This document shows positions 20,546 to 33,795 of a stretch of DNA of 64,000 nt, piece after piece (position 1 is the stretch's first letter; each line of letters begins with the position of its first letter). A program made the position numbers and the translations under genes. Source of the DNA: Styela clava (taxonomy: Eukaryota; Chordata; Ascidiacea; Stolidobranchia; Styelidae); assembly GCF_964204865.1 (NCBI RefSeq), contig NC_135261.1:14508001-14572000 (forward strand). The letters are read 5' to 3'. The notes under the pieces were generated by a model. It saw only the letters and a program-made list of their open reading frames with translations, was not told the DNA's origin and ran no database searches.

Positions 20546-20666
20546 CATATATGAATGTACGTTTCTGCTGTTTACATATTACATAATTACCAGCATTGCA
20601 ACTCAATATCTCAATGAGTACTTAAATGAATACTATTCAAAAATATGATTCATTAATTGTCTAGCT

Positions 20667-22128
20667 CAGGGGTCACCAAACTTTTTTGACCGCGGGCCGG
20701 GTATGACTCAAATTGTGTTGAAACGGGCCGGATGAATATTTTTGTCAATGCAATACAATAAATTCACAAAAGTTGGGAATATCGCAGAACATAGATCGAG
20801 AACAACCTAGGAAAAAAAATTAACAAGATTTCTATATCTAGACAACTATCCTGAGGGTAGCTGTTATCAAAACGTTGCTGTCATGAATTAGAAATGTTAC
20901 AAAATCCGCGGCAAAAAATGTACGCATCACGTCTACCGTTACGCCGTGTTGAAAAACCGCTCATAAAAACGACTGCCTGCTGTAGCTTGGAATTCTATGA
21001 AATTTTGACATAATTTAGATAAAATAAACAACTATTATCTGGTATTTGAATTTTTTCAATAGCGCATAAATTTCCCAACATTCGACGCTTTTAAAAATTA
21101 CGCTCCAGTTATACGTAGTGCAAATAATGATATTGTCTACGGACACCAATACAATTTATATGGACGTGTGTATTTCTTGTCTAACTTGATACTTACCAAT
21201 TTTTATGAAGTTCGTACAATCAGAACATCGTTAATTATTACCCACAATGAACCACTGTCAAACTATCATGCACAACTCCAGCGTTTGTTTGCGACGATCT
21301 TTCGGCGGTGTCAATGACCGTTGCCAGAATAAAATCCTGAAATAGTCTCAATATACTATAGATGTGACGCACATCGAAAGATTAGTGATTGATATGTGTT
21401 TTTCCATATTTAGTTCAGTTCTTATCAAAAAAGTAATAGGATCATTATGGAAAAAATTGGCTGTCGGGCGGTACTAAAATTCCGATATCTCCGTTATTTC
21501 TTGACCGTTTATTCCAAACTTGGTATTGTTTTCTATTTTTACTCAGATCTTTCCACTGGAGCAGTTTTTATTTAAATCGGATGAACTTCAATTTTTTTGT
21601 AACATACCTACATGAATATCCGCATTAAAGCGGTACAAAAGTTAGTGTGGCTTTTGACGCGAGCAGTACGCGAGGGATTACAGTACTGTTAGCACAAAAT
21701 AAATAAATAAATTCGACGAAATAAATTCGAAAATAAATTCGACGTTTATTTTAGCACGAAAAACAAACAGTTTCGTCGAAAGCAAGCGCCACGAGTGTAC
21801 AAGTGTATCGCAGAAAACGTTACGTACTGGTAGCATTCAAAGTCGCAAAAACGAAGTTTTGTTTACAACCACGACTGAAAATCTGTCAGAGTGACAAAAG
21901 TGTCTGAGCGGATGCGGAAAGGCCTATTATTACGTCACTTTTCTGCATCTTGCCGATTGGCCAATGTTACAAAATAAACAAGGACGACGATGCTCGTGAA
22001 AATCTTCCTTGGAAAAAATTTAGCCATTTTTGCGTGTTATTGCGGACCGGATAAAATGACGCCGCGGGCCGGATAAAATGACGTCGCGGGCCGGATCCGG
22101 CCCGCGGGCCGTAGTTTGGTGACCCCTG
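20667..22128. mobile_element. Non-autonomous hAT element, 1462 bp, 8-bp TSD
   Basis: Terminal inverted repeats CAGGGGTCACCAAACT (left) and AGTTTGGTGACCCCTG (right) are perfect over 16 bp. A perfect 8-bp duplication GTCTAGCT flanks at 20659-20666 and 22129-22136. The subterminal parts hold several GCGGGCCGG blocks, including a CCGGATCCGG palindrome next to CCCGCGGGCC, typical of this hAT group. No transposase frame is found inside. It interrupts sequence that is continuous in the left arm of the inverted duplication, so it inserted after that event. Confidence 0.93.
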
Positions 22129-22830
22129 GTCTAGCTCATTGTTTCAAAGGTGTTATCTCCACATTCAATCAGTGAATAGACCGCTCATTACTGAGCTGTG
22201 AAGTATTGACTAAAATAAGTTGAACATCGACAAAGTTTCAGGATTTGAATGCAGTTTTTTTGTTCTCTCGTTCATGCTTCATGCTTTCTAATATTTTGTG
22301 TTTAAATATATAATGCTATTTGGAACAATGTAGATGATTGCGTTGTATACATGTGTAGGTCATGATGAATCTGGCTTCAGAATGTGGTCTATCTATGCCT
22401 ATACATGTACTGTATTGTCATTCAAATGCATGAGCAGTTTTGTAAAAATAAATCGAAAATTTAGCAGTTTACGGTTTATGTGTGATCCGTTTTCCTCCCG
22501 TGGTTTGTTTATAACTGCGCTAGAATTAATGAGTCTGCAATAACTTCGGGGATTGACAAATTAGAAGAGGTGCCAGTACGGATATTAGATATTTGGATTG
22601 TAATTGGAGATTTAACCTTCAATTGTTACATATATATATATTATTCTGTGTTATTTTTGCCAGAAAGAAATATCTCACTGATTAATGTATAATTCTGTCT
22701 TTGACATCAGCATTACCTTGCTCCGTCCCGGTATGTATTGTATCATAATCTTGCAAGGTTTCAAACTGGCACTGGAGTAGGGTGTTCTAGTGATTAAGAG
22801 AGCAGGGTATTAAAACAATATCTATCGAAA

Positions 22831-24180
22831 AAAAAAACATTTCTGTAAATTATTTCACAACATTAAGCTATTGACACTACCTCAGTAATGATATCCGCAC
22901 TGACACCAAGAAAAGACTATAACAATGAAAGTAAATGGAATAAAAAGAGCGCCGCTCGAATCGATTTAATAATCAAGTTTGAACTATCAATATATACCGT
23001 TGCACCGATTAAATCGTGTGAACACAAAGCTTTGGCTCATTAAAGTAACAATCATTACCACCTTCCTGGTCATACTTGCATATTTTACTTAGAGGTGTTA
23101 TCCAATTTTCGATTACAGCCATCACAAAGATTATTATTCGCGTGAATGTAATAAAGAAGACAATATACAAATCCAAGATACAAATATAGGCTACCTTATA
23201 ATAAAATAGACATCGATGTGTAAACTAATTTGTCACGTCGGATTAAGCGTAATAATACCTAATAATAATGACCTCTTTTAAATACTGTAAAAAAATTGCT
23301 TCGTCGCGAGAATTGGTCACATACGTTTAAATGTAACGGTTAACTTCTATGACAAATGACTTTTTAGTGACCGCATACAGTGAGATGCAACATATCTATG
23401 GTATCAACAAGCGATTTGGTATTTATGCAACTAAAATTGATGAAGTTATAAATGTGTGTAACTTATCGAAATACAACTCATTTTATGTGATACATTAACG
23501 AAATACAGCAATTATACAGCAAATAGGTTCGTGGGAATATTTATGAAAATGAAATATAGACAAATAAATGATAATAAAAACAAAAATTGAATTTATTTTC
23601 TACGCATGAACGAAACATCAAACCCATGCGCCTCTATACCAATATGGATGTGGAAAGTCAGTCTTTGTTGTCTCGACTAGCAAGCTAAGAATGATAAGTA
23701 TATATGACTACTTAAAAGTATTTGATTCTTATCCAATTCCTAAATTTTCGATTACGATCCTCGATTCTTAATTTCGATTCCTCGACATAGCTTACTGAGA
23801 AAACATACCCACCTAAACATTACCATGTTAAATAAAGAAAATACTGTCATGGCAAAAATTTATTGCAATACAAGAAGGGTAAATTTGTTCACATGTTTTC
23901 CTGTGAGTCTCGATCGCAATTTGGAATGAGTAAGCATCGCGGAGTTAATGGTCTTTCTGATGCAGCGGATGTTGCTGGGATACAGAGGTAGGTACTTTTG
24001 GACAACAACTGCGATATTTGACAACAGTAAAAAACACGGTTAAGAGATAGCATAGTTCTACCTCGCAATTAATAGAAGTTATGGGTGCAATAAGTAAGAG
24101 AAAAAAGATACGCTATATACGATTTATGCAGCCGTGATTGCACGTCGTATTCAGTCAAGCAATAAGGTAAAGTGATTTAA
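22831..24180. other. Gene-free stretch
   Basis: I see no gene. The composition is AT-rich. A run of CGATT-type repeats at about 23740-23790 (ttcgattacgatcctcgatt) may be a decayed DNA-transposon end, but no partner end was found. Confidence 0.35.
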
Positions 24181-24318
24181 TCATTTTTGAATAGCCTCGT
24201 GTTTTATCAATTCGTCTTCGAGCATGTTTTCATGCCAAGAAACATAAGCGTAATCTTTAGGCGGCGTGGTTTTAATCGACAATTTTTCGGGTCTATTTTG
24301 CTTGAAGTCGAGTGACAT
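24181..24318 (-). CDS. Possible 45-residue small protein or terminal exon
   Basis: A minus-strand frame from an ATG at 24318 to a TGA at 24181 encodes a charged, low-complexity-free peptide starting MSLDFKQNRPEKLSIKTTPP and including DYAYVSWHENMLEDELIKHE. Its amino-acid composition looks more protein-like than neighbouring chance frames. I do not recognise it. There is no clear acceptor before the ATG. GC-rich GGCCCGCG blocks just upstream (24345-24375) look like hAT subterminal sequence. It could be chance. Confidence 0.28.
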   Translation of the reverse strand: MSLDFKQNRPEKLSIKTTPPKDYAYVSWHENMLEDELIKHEAIQK

Positions 24319-24488
24319 TTTGATGCAGCGGGGTATATTGATGTGGAGCGACGCGGGCCGTGAAACCGCGGGCCGTACCTTGCTTGCTGATGTTGTAGTT
24401 GTTGCTGATTCTTTATGATGTGATAATATAAATTGTAAATCACGATAATGCTTGTGGCAGAAGTGTTATCCGATTTTATTATACTCAC

Positions 24489-26940
24489 TTGTCATATCGA
24501 AGTGGAGAAAAACCAATGTTGTGTTGGTGAAACAATTATAATCTATACAAAATTAGTCCCAAGTCATTTAAACATAATAATTGATAAATAATCAATCAGA
24601 TTAATAGGATAATATTCGTTATCTGTTCGCTAATTTATACATTTTATTCCAAACTTACAAAAGTATTGGTGCGTTATCAACAAATGTTGTTTAAGGATTC
24701 ATATAAATACATTTTTGACAAAAATCGCATTAACATAAATTATTCACAATGTTTGAATCATCTGCAAATTTATCGCAATTCGTGATAGTGTTTACCACGA
24801 ATTGATAGATTATTTTTATTTGTAATTTATATTTATCAACTCCGCGCGGTGGCGCTAATAAACATTGCAGAATACGTAATGTAACTGTGTATGGACATAT
24901 CCAAGCACTCGTGCTTAACGTTTGTACGGTAAAAGCCAGAGCATACGAGCATCTTTTGAATTTACCTTGGGACCACACACGCTATAGTAGTTTCATTATA
25001 ATATAAATTTATTAGTAGTGCAAACATTTGTTGTGCATGATCATATGTGAAAGACAAGATTCATGGTGCAATTAACATGGCACGCATATTCATTTCATCG
25101 CATTTAATATTTAACGTCGATAATCCCATGAGAATAATGTTTTTTTGTAAGCAATAATACAAGCATCGCATTATCGTGAGAATTAGTCGCACATCCCACA
25201 TCCAGGCACATATTATATATTATAATCCAGGCACATATTATTAGTAGAATGCATATGATTGTAGGTACGTTCATCTTTTTCGTTAACATCTCAGCTGGTT
25301 TATTAACTGGGAATTCCTAAAGAAGAGATAGTTGCACCTAATGCATTCTAATAATCACTTAATAAATTAGAATCTGGTGTTAATTTAATTTTTAATTTTT
25401 AATATACTCCACAATTACTAGCGTCTTCAATAGAATTTATGTGCTTTATTAGGCTCTATTAGGATTTTTTATCACTTTCATATTTTTAATTTTTTTAATT
25501 TGGTTCAATTTGATTAGTAGTCTCCCAATCAGCAGGTCCCTTAAAAGTACATGTAAATTTGACTGGAATGGGTGGTTTACGAAACGTGAGTAATGGCCAT
25601 CATTTTTAATCGCGTTGCTGTTCAGATATTAGACTTTGTAACTGCACATCATTTGTTGAACATTTCCTGCTATATTGACAATCAAAACATGATTTCAGTG
25701 GCGAAATGTTTGTTCGACATTTTTCTATGATCGACCACTAGAGGCAGTCTAACAACACTACTTACTACTTGAAAGCTTTTTTGAATCACAATACACAATA
25801 AAATATAAAAAAAAAACATGGATTTTAGTTATTTGTAATATATTCTTACATTCAGTGTATTAATGAGTACTACAGGTCATTTTCATAGTCGGACAATAAG
25901 CAATATAAAATGAGAATAAAATTTTCTTGCCAGTAATTTGAACATAGAAATGGTTGCCAGTAACAATATTTTGGTGTCTATTAATTTGTATAAAAATAAA
26001 GATCTCTCAATTTAAAAAAATTGGATCATTTCAACATTGAATACCTATAAGCATATTGTAAAAGAAAATATATCTGTGCAAAGTACGTATTTCTTCATTG
26101 GTATCTAAACTTTTACACTAAACATTACAAATATCCTCGCGAAATATAAAAATTGAAAGTCGTTAGCGTATCGGTAAAATTGCATAATAGGCATCTTATT
26201 ATGGCGGAGTTTGGCCGAGTGTAAATCTGATCACAACAGAAAAATATTTGTCAAACGAAAAAAGCTTTTCAAACCGAGCCCGACTATGTTCGCCATTGTT
26301 GACAACCGTTGAGTCTTGCGACACAATAGTAAATCTCAATCAATGTGTGTTCGTTTTTCTTAGTCGGTCGCGTTTGGCAGAAGAACAAAGTGGGTATGCG
26401 ATGGAGAAAAAAGAAAGCGAGCGAATTGGTGTCATGTTTGCTTTAGTAATAAAAACAAGTGAAGAGAAAAATCTAGAGAGCCCGGAGTAAAAAACAAACA
26501 TTTCTTTTCTTCACAAACATTACCGAAGGAGAAAAAAGAAAAACAACGTTTGCGTAGATACCACAATCAAAATCTTGTTGACATGGATCGCAACAGAAAT
26601 CCGTTGTCATAGTAGATGCGACGCTGACGCTTGTGCTTCTTTCACCCCTTTGGTGTCATATTTCAAGATAATACAGACACTGTTTGATACGTATTTCTTG
26701 ATTAGTATCTGCTCTTTTACACACTTTATATACACTATGAGAAAACTCAATACAAAAGCTACCTTCTCCTGATTCCGTTCCATTTTTAAACAAGTAATTT
26801 TTGAGTTTGTGTGACAACATGAAATCTGATAAAATTAATCACAAACTACTTGTTCATGAAATAAGATTTTAGTTTTTAATCTACGTCAGAGAGACTCAAA
26901 CGCGTCAAATTTAATCATTTGGGGGGTAAATTTGATTTGC
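24489..26940. other. Gene-free stretch
   Basis: No supportable gene. Two related segments of about 45 bp (near 26075-26115 and 26690-26725, both with 'acgtatttctt' followed by 'tatct' and 'cttttacac') lie about 610 bp apart in the same direction. These may be remains of direct terminal repeats, but they are too short and diverged to call. Confidence 0.35.
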
Positions 26941-26948
26941 ATGGGTCC

Positions 26949-27092
26949 TAAACTTTGCAAGCAAAAAAATGCATCACCAAATTTTACTGTGGATAAAAAG
27001 AACATTGAAGTTTGCTCATGTTGCAAAGAGAAAGTTCAGCGTAGTGCTATTTTTACTGTTCACTTAGAGCACACTGGAATGAACTTCTGACC
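26949..27092 (+). pseudogene. Possible BED-type zinc finger relic of a transposase
   Basis: An open frame reading FTVDKKNIEVCSCCKEKVQR, then AIFTVHLEHTGMNF and a stop has the spacing of a BED-like finger: two cysteines (C-x2-C) and two histidines near the end of a helix. BED fingers lead many hAT transposases. The following 27170-27560 sequence has open pieces with no recognisable catalytic motif. The assignment is weak. Confidence 0.25.
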
Positions 27093-30000
27093 TACGGTAT
27101 TAAAAGTTCTGAAGTAATGTCACCGAAAAAAGAATTTCAATACAAAAAGCATCCTTAACATTCACCATATCAGAAATATTATAAATCAAATGAAATTGTT
27201 AGGTATGCCACCATCTGATACAGAAAATTTTGAATTTAAATCTTGAGTCGTTCGATCGTCTGCTTCGGAAAAACCTGATATCAATCATCTAGGAATGTGT
27301 TTTTAATGGAAGCTGGCTCACGGACGAGGTTTTGGACAAGAGGCGACAACATTAGATTCATTGTTGCAGCAGTTGCACGGATATTAATATGTCAATCAAG
27401 CATTTTGAAGTGTTTCGTCAGGGCTTGTCCAACTAAGATTTTCGAGTCTCAGCCACGTTACAGGTATGGTCAAGTGAATATTCTCACTCGTGGACGGGTA
27501 AAAGATAACGATGACAAAACCCTCAACACGTCCTTTGCAAATATTGAAAATACAACAATTTTATAACAACCTGATGTTTTTATTTAACAGATTTAACTAA
27601 CAGTCAAACTTTGATTGTTAATCGAAAGAGGTTCGAAATATTTTCCTGGTCGTTTCATTTAATAAAATGAAATTGAAGATTGTACAAACACATAGATCAC
27701 GTTTTGAAGACGTGTCTGTACTAGGACAGTTGAAGATAAATTCTCTTACCCCACCCGTAACGAATGGTTTACTATTATAAATCGCCTTTTCCAAATTGAT
27801 ATCAAGCAGGAGAACATAAAGGTTTGTTTGGACATAGCAAATGTTTAGACAGCGTGGGCTTCAATTTTCAAATATTCCGAAATAAAATCAAGACAAACGA
27901 AGTTCACTTTATCGTGCCTAGAATAATTTGAAAAATTACTTCTCACCTAGATTTCTATGTAGGCAGTAATGTTACCGCCCTTCCAGATTTCTATGCGCTA
28001 TAACAGTACATGTCTCTTGGGTTATTGACTTTCTATCAAATGTTCTCATTAGTTTCAAAAGAAAAATATGGTAATCATGAAGTCATACATCTTTAATTTA
28101 GAGTATTCAATATATAAATCTTAGGTATAATTTCATTGGTAGCTAGTAAACATTTTCAGCTAATAACTTGTTGGTTGTGCGATACCTGTAAGCAAAAGTT
28201 CAATTTCGATGTATATAAGACAATACATAAAATTTTTATCATCTTTTACTGTCTTCGTTTTTTAAAACTCTCTGTATATTGTTAGCATTTTATTGTTGTA
28301 AGACACTTACAAATCATAACGGTCGATAAAATTCGGTCACTTGGCGTGCGATTGTTTGGCGTCCTATTGTCGTGACAACATTACAGCGTTGCTTGGAACG
28401 TAATTCCGACGGCATGGCGACCAGAGGCGTAGCTGATTTGCGCGCGAGCGTTGTCCGAACTCACAAACAAACATAAAATTATCTAAACAAAGATTCCTTA
28501 GAACTGTGTAATAAAAGCTATCAATAAATCATGACACGACAGCACGTGCGCTCATTTCTTGTCCAAAAATCTACTTAAAATGAACGAAGCTATTTTCGTT
28601 GGTATTAGTTAATGTGGAGTCGAATTTGAAAACCTGATTTCACGAGGCCATTGCTAGGATTAACACACTAATTAAATTTATTTTTTATAAAATATCTTTA
28701 GACGGATAATATCAAGTTTTTTTTTTACAAAAAGTTAATGTAAGGTAAATTTAAATAATAAACGACCATTTTAAAACTTGATATAAGTGAAATATTTGAG
28801 CAAATTATCAAGAATAAAATTGTTTAAATTGCTCACCAAGTTATATGGTTTATTTTGGGTATGGCAATTTTAATCAAAGCTGAAAGTACACTCATACCGA
28901 AGTTCAAAAACTGCATTTACTTTAAATGAAATATTTAATTTAAAATTCTGCATGTGGCTCAAAAGTTGAAACTCAGAGAATTATATGACATTTCTGACTT
29001 GGGTGACTAAGTAGTCTTTGAAGGGATCAATTGGAATTATTTTAAAACTGTAGGTTGTTCAATTCAAAAGCAATAGAAACCCGATCTCGAGAAACCCGAA
29101 TCAACTCATAATACAGTTTTTTTCCGCTACTCCGTCTTGTAAGCCAAGTGTGTTAAATAGCGAGAAACAAAAAATACTTTCGTTACAAAAAAAACATATA
29201 CATAAATTAAAACTATAATTAGCTTTTCAATTTTTATACGGAGATATATTACGTTTGAATATGTATTATAAAAGGTTCTGATTTTCTACTTGCGTTGACT
29301 ATTTGACTTGCTTTTGTACTTATACAGATATACTATATGATTTTTGCACTGGCCACATATTGAAGTCATTTTCTTTAATGAGAAAAATACAAAAATCATA
29401 TGTAGTATCAATGTATTTATTTCATTATCAGCTGTACGTGCACTGTATAACACAATACAATGTGATGATATGAGGTATCTATGACGCTACGTGGTTCTGT
29501 GAATGCAGAATGCGTAGGTGGTGTGTAGGCTAAGTTACACAAATTCTCAAGATGGGAAACAAAAGCCTTACGGCCAAAACTTTACTTTCTGTTGATATTG
29601 TTGCACTGTTATGTCCATTTCGGTATTACTAAAAGCGTCCATGCGTGGGAGAAAAGTCATTCTTAGAATAATTCAATCCTCCTATTACAACTGGACAACA
29701 GTTTGTTCGTACATTCACAAAGCATTGTATATATTTTTATCCGCTCTGAAAACAATGAAAAATTGGGGGTTTTCGATATGGTCTAACAAAAGAATGCTGT
29801 TTTCATTCCACCCACACGGACAAAATAATTCCATTGTTTGCTGCATAACCGCCATTTTTCAAATTCTTGTCGTTTTATTTTTTTTGGCTTTCTTCCAAAG
29901 TAGAGGACAATACTTGAATATAGAAATGGTTAAGTTTAATGGAATTTTAAATTCATTTTAAATTCTTCATATATTTATCTGCTATCAATAAATCCATGCT

Positions 30001-32149
30001 ATCGACGGAGTATCATTGTAGCGTGGTTTATGGACGTTACATTTTACACCCAATATGAATTATAGGCAAAAGGTATGGCTGGGTAATACATTACATTAAA
30101 TTGCTAGGTAGGGCGTTTTCAGCTCATTGGGAATGTTGTAATGTAAATTCCCCAATCCACATACAACCTTGTCATTTTCATAAAAATATTTAAAGATTTT
30201 GGCATGGGGGTTATTTGCGAGAGCTGTAAAAGTACACCCAAGACTGACTTTAGCATATCATAACTTAGTATGATGTTGTGGTTACATACCGCAATCATTA
30301 TATTCAATAATAATTTGCAATATGCGAAAATTATTTTCATTAAAATAAGCATAATCTTCGCTACTTTATCAAAAAAAGGAATTCTTGATGCCTTGATCTA
30401 ACACACAATTGTTATCTGAAATTGAAATAATTCCGTGATGGAAAGAAGGCTAATCTAAATGCATAGTTGTATTTCATTCAACCGCGACGAGGACATAATT
30501 AATTTTATCTTCATTTGTTATCATCCCTATCATAGAGACAGACGTTTATAATAGCTTTTCCCGCGAAAGGTGGTGTCAACGCACCGAGGGCATTTGTAAT
30601 TTTAACTCAGGATATTGGTTATTAAACACGTCCAGACTGATAAATCCTTTTCCATTAGGTGTTGTAGGTAAGCAAATGTTTATTTTCGGGGTCATGCAAT
30701 TAAATATCTGTAGAATCCGAAGGTAGCAAATGATTTTCTTCGGGACCACAGCGCGCAAACAGAGCGAATGAAGCGTGCATGCGGCGAATAATTCTATCTT
30801 CGCCGACACGCAACCCTAATCGTGTTAATGCTAGGAGAGTGCTATGCATTTTGCTACTAAAAATCCCCACCTAGCAACAGCTTTACTTTACCTGTTAGTT
30901 TGGTAAACTGTTGATGTCACGCTCTGTAAAATCTATCAATAGCACATATTTGGCTATAAGTTACGATACATTTTTGGGTTCAAAGTTAAACACATTATTA
31001 GCTGGTATAGTCAAAAATATTTGTAAAATGTATAGGAAACAAACAGAATGGCATTGGGAATTTGATAATCAAGCATACTATAATCGTGACTTTTCTCATA
31101 TTTTTCTATCTATATCTAAGGATTTACAATATTTATCTGTAATCCATATCAATGCGCGGAAAGAACGGTGGAGGCCTGTTGATGGTATTCCGAAAAGTGT
31201 ATTTTTAAAATCTCAAACCTGTTGGAAACGCTTATAATATTGAAAATTATATTTGTAGTTAAATATAGAATTTTTTTGTATCGGATTTCAAACCAATCGC
31301 ATATGGCAATATGTATTATAATTTATATCCGGTTGTGCAATGGAATCAATCAAAAAAACATAAATTTAGCATTTTTTTCAGCACCTTCCCAGCAGAAGAC
31401 GGCATACTCTTATAATGATTGAATATCATAAAAACCCCAACACAAGGCTAGTCTTGACACGTCCAGTGCGCCAATAGGTTGGGTTTGCTTTGCCGCAGAA
31501 TGCTTGGAGCTCTTATCTTTTTCTTTTTGAGACAATAACGACGACGATCAATAGGCGGCGTCGGGGATTTCCAATAACCTTCCCGTAAGATTGTAAAATT
31601 CATTTTTGAGAGCGGAAAGCTATTTCTCATCTGCTGGATAAATATGATTTTAGAGGTGTGTCTTTCACGGCATTTAGGTGGTCACGAAATAGACAAATAA
31701 CAACGCGAGTTACCTTTTTAAAATTTATTATTTATCTTCTTCTATTTATTACGGTTATTGACTTGCGAAGTAGACAAACATATTTTATTTCTCTTTTATA
31801 TACTTGTTAAAACATTTCATGACGCACGCAAGGACTATCACCTTGGCGCAATGTCGCTCAGATAATCTTAACGACAAAGTCATCTCGCACAAAACTTGTT
31901 GATTGAAATATTTATTCGGAACGTTTTTACTTAAAATTAATGCTAAACAAGGTGGGGTGATACAAACTCGAGTGTACTTGAAAGTCATCCTTGCAAGTGT
32001 ACTTGCATTTTCTCATCCACCAATGAGAAGCACTCAGATAACGAAACGAAGCGGTACTTGAACGTCGAAGGACATTCTTGTCAAATTTGGAAAAAACACG
32101 GATAAATATATATTTTATAAAACTGTAATCTTCTAAATATTACTGTCAC
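27093..32149. other. Gene-free stretch
   Basis: Several open frames of 60-116 codons occur here (for example 27297-27566, 29611-29961, 30911-31237), but none has a domain, a splice context or a coding signal that I can defend. AT-rich intergenic sequence is the simplest reading. Confidence 0.4.
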
Positions 32150-33787
32150 TAGGGCTGGGCGTTTCGAAACACTGATATGTCGAAACGGCGCTGTTTCGAC
32201 CTTCGAAACAGATATTATGACGTCATAGCAAATGCAACCTGAAATTAGTCAAGGGATGTACAATTCGAATTTAATATCAGAACTTATTCAAATATCGCGA
32301 GTCTCAAATTGTCCATGTTTTGATTGAAAACATTTTACAATTATTTCATTTTATGTTTTATCGTAATCTAAGACACTCTTCGCGACGCGCAATAAATTAG
32401 TGCCAACAGGAAAGGATTTAGGTCAGCGCTGACTTGAAGTACACGTCGAGGAAGTTTTTAATTGAAAATATTTTACAATTATTATCGTATATTTCAACGT
32501 AGTACTACTACGTTGTAGAGATAGTCTGTTACCGCGGCAATAAATCTAAAATCAAATTTTGTCATAATTAATCGTATTCATCTTCAGTTTCGATAGTGAC
32601 CGAGCAATTTTTGCATTCTTGCAATTTATCCCGTATGGAATAGCTTTTAAATATTATTTAGTATCTCTCGCAGATTTCATTGTTAAAAGGGCGTCGTTGA
32701 TAATAATATCGTTCATTTCAAGTTTGCGGTATTAATTTATAAGCAATAATAAAAGCAACAGCCGACGTGAAATGTTTAAATCAGTGCTGACTTGAAGAAA
32801 AATAAAACACGATATTCAGTCCTAATTCTCCGTCATTGGCGGATGGAAATTTGTGAATCGGGTCCCCTCATTTGATTATGACAATGATCGCGTTATAACA
32901 TAATGTTTTTCTGAACTGACGCATAGTTTTTCAGGCAAAATAAAAATTAATTCCCCCCAGTAGAACAACAGTCAATATTTGTTGGAAGGTGTAATTGTGG
33001 CGGAATTTAGCTCAATGATGTCGATGTCACGCAGACGATAAAATTCATAACAAAGATTAGCCGTGTCAAAAATCCGAGTTAATGTTGATTTTACTGTATA
33101 AATTGAAACATTTTACTGGGCGTCTAGTTTTTCTTTTTCTGTGCTTGCCAAGATGCACCACAATTCATATATATTGTAATATTTATTAATAAGTCTATTT
33201 CCTTGGAGCAACAAAATAACTAATTTCAATCATGGATTCAATCATGATAATATCATGAAAACTCAATTCCTTTGTTCCTGGATTTTAGAATATATTCGGA
33301 ATTCAGATTCGAAACTATTTTTTTAGAATGTCTTTGAAATAGTCAAGTATTCTGTTGTGGAACTCCCTGGTATAATTACCCCACTGGATCACAAGGATTT
33401 GTGGCATCGGATAAAGTAGAAAATGAGCCCAATTATTTCATGAGATGATGGCAGGGACGTTTCGGGGCCCCATGCTGTGCTGCTTGTGAGCCCTGTCTCT
33501 AACAATGACGTAATTCGTAATATTCTGGTGCCATTTGGTCACTGCTCTGTCATTAAGCAAAAACCTTCGTGGAATAATTATTATCGTTTCATGCTCTTGA
33601 ATTACCTCCCAGTGCTTCCTTTTTGTGGATTCAATTCTGGAAATTGTGTGTCATTGTACATTAAATTCGATGGGTAATAATGGTGACATGTTTCACTGTT
33701 TGTGACAAACGTGTGTTTCGTTTCGTTTCGAAGGCAAAACTTCGTTTCTATTTCGAAACACCAGTGTTTCGAAAATGCCCAGTCCTA
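32150..33787. mobile_element. Non-autonomous hAT-like element, 1638 bp, 8-bp TSD
   Basis: The left end is TAGGGCTGGGCGTTTCGAAA and the right end in reverse complement is TAGGACTGGGCATTTTCGAA. A perfect 8-bp duplication ACTGTCAC flanks at 32142-32149 and 33788-33795. Subterminal regions carry repeated TTTCGAAAC motifs. No transposase is encoded, although 60-66-codon frames lie near the right end. The 8-bp duplication and TAGGGCTGGGC-type end fit hAT. Confidence 0.88.
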
Positions 33788-33795
33788 ACTGTCAC

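Larger units (their letters stand above)
14515..22830. repeat. Right arm of the large inverted duplication
   Basis: This is the mirror image of 8210-13385. It is about 3.1 kb longer, explained by the 1462-bp hAT element at 20667-22128 and by a longer third intron in the TPR gene (1743 bp against 211 bp). See the left arm entry for matched blocks. Confidence 0.88.

Noticed and set aside
27297..27566. An 89-codon plus-strand frame after the BED-like relic
   Set aside because: It could be part of a transposase but no catalytic or dimerisation motif of hAT or other families is visible.
29611..29961. A 116-codon plus-strand frame with hydrophobic segments
   Set aside because: No domain, no splice context, AT-rich composition giving Phe/Ile/Lys-rich chance peptides.
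31448..31630. Two overlapping minus-strand frames, one Lys/Ser-rich with protein-like composition
   Set aside because: An in-frame stop with no acceptor nearby breaks the better one, and neither has a recognisable motif.
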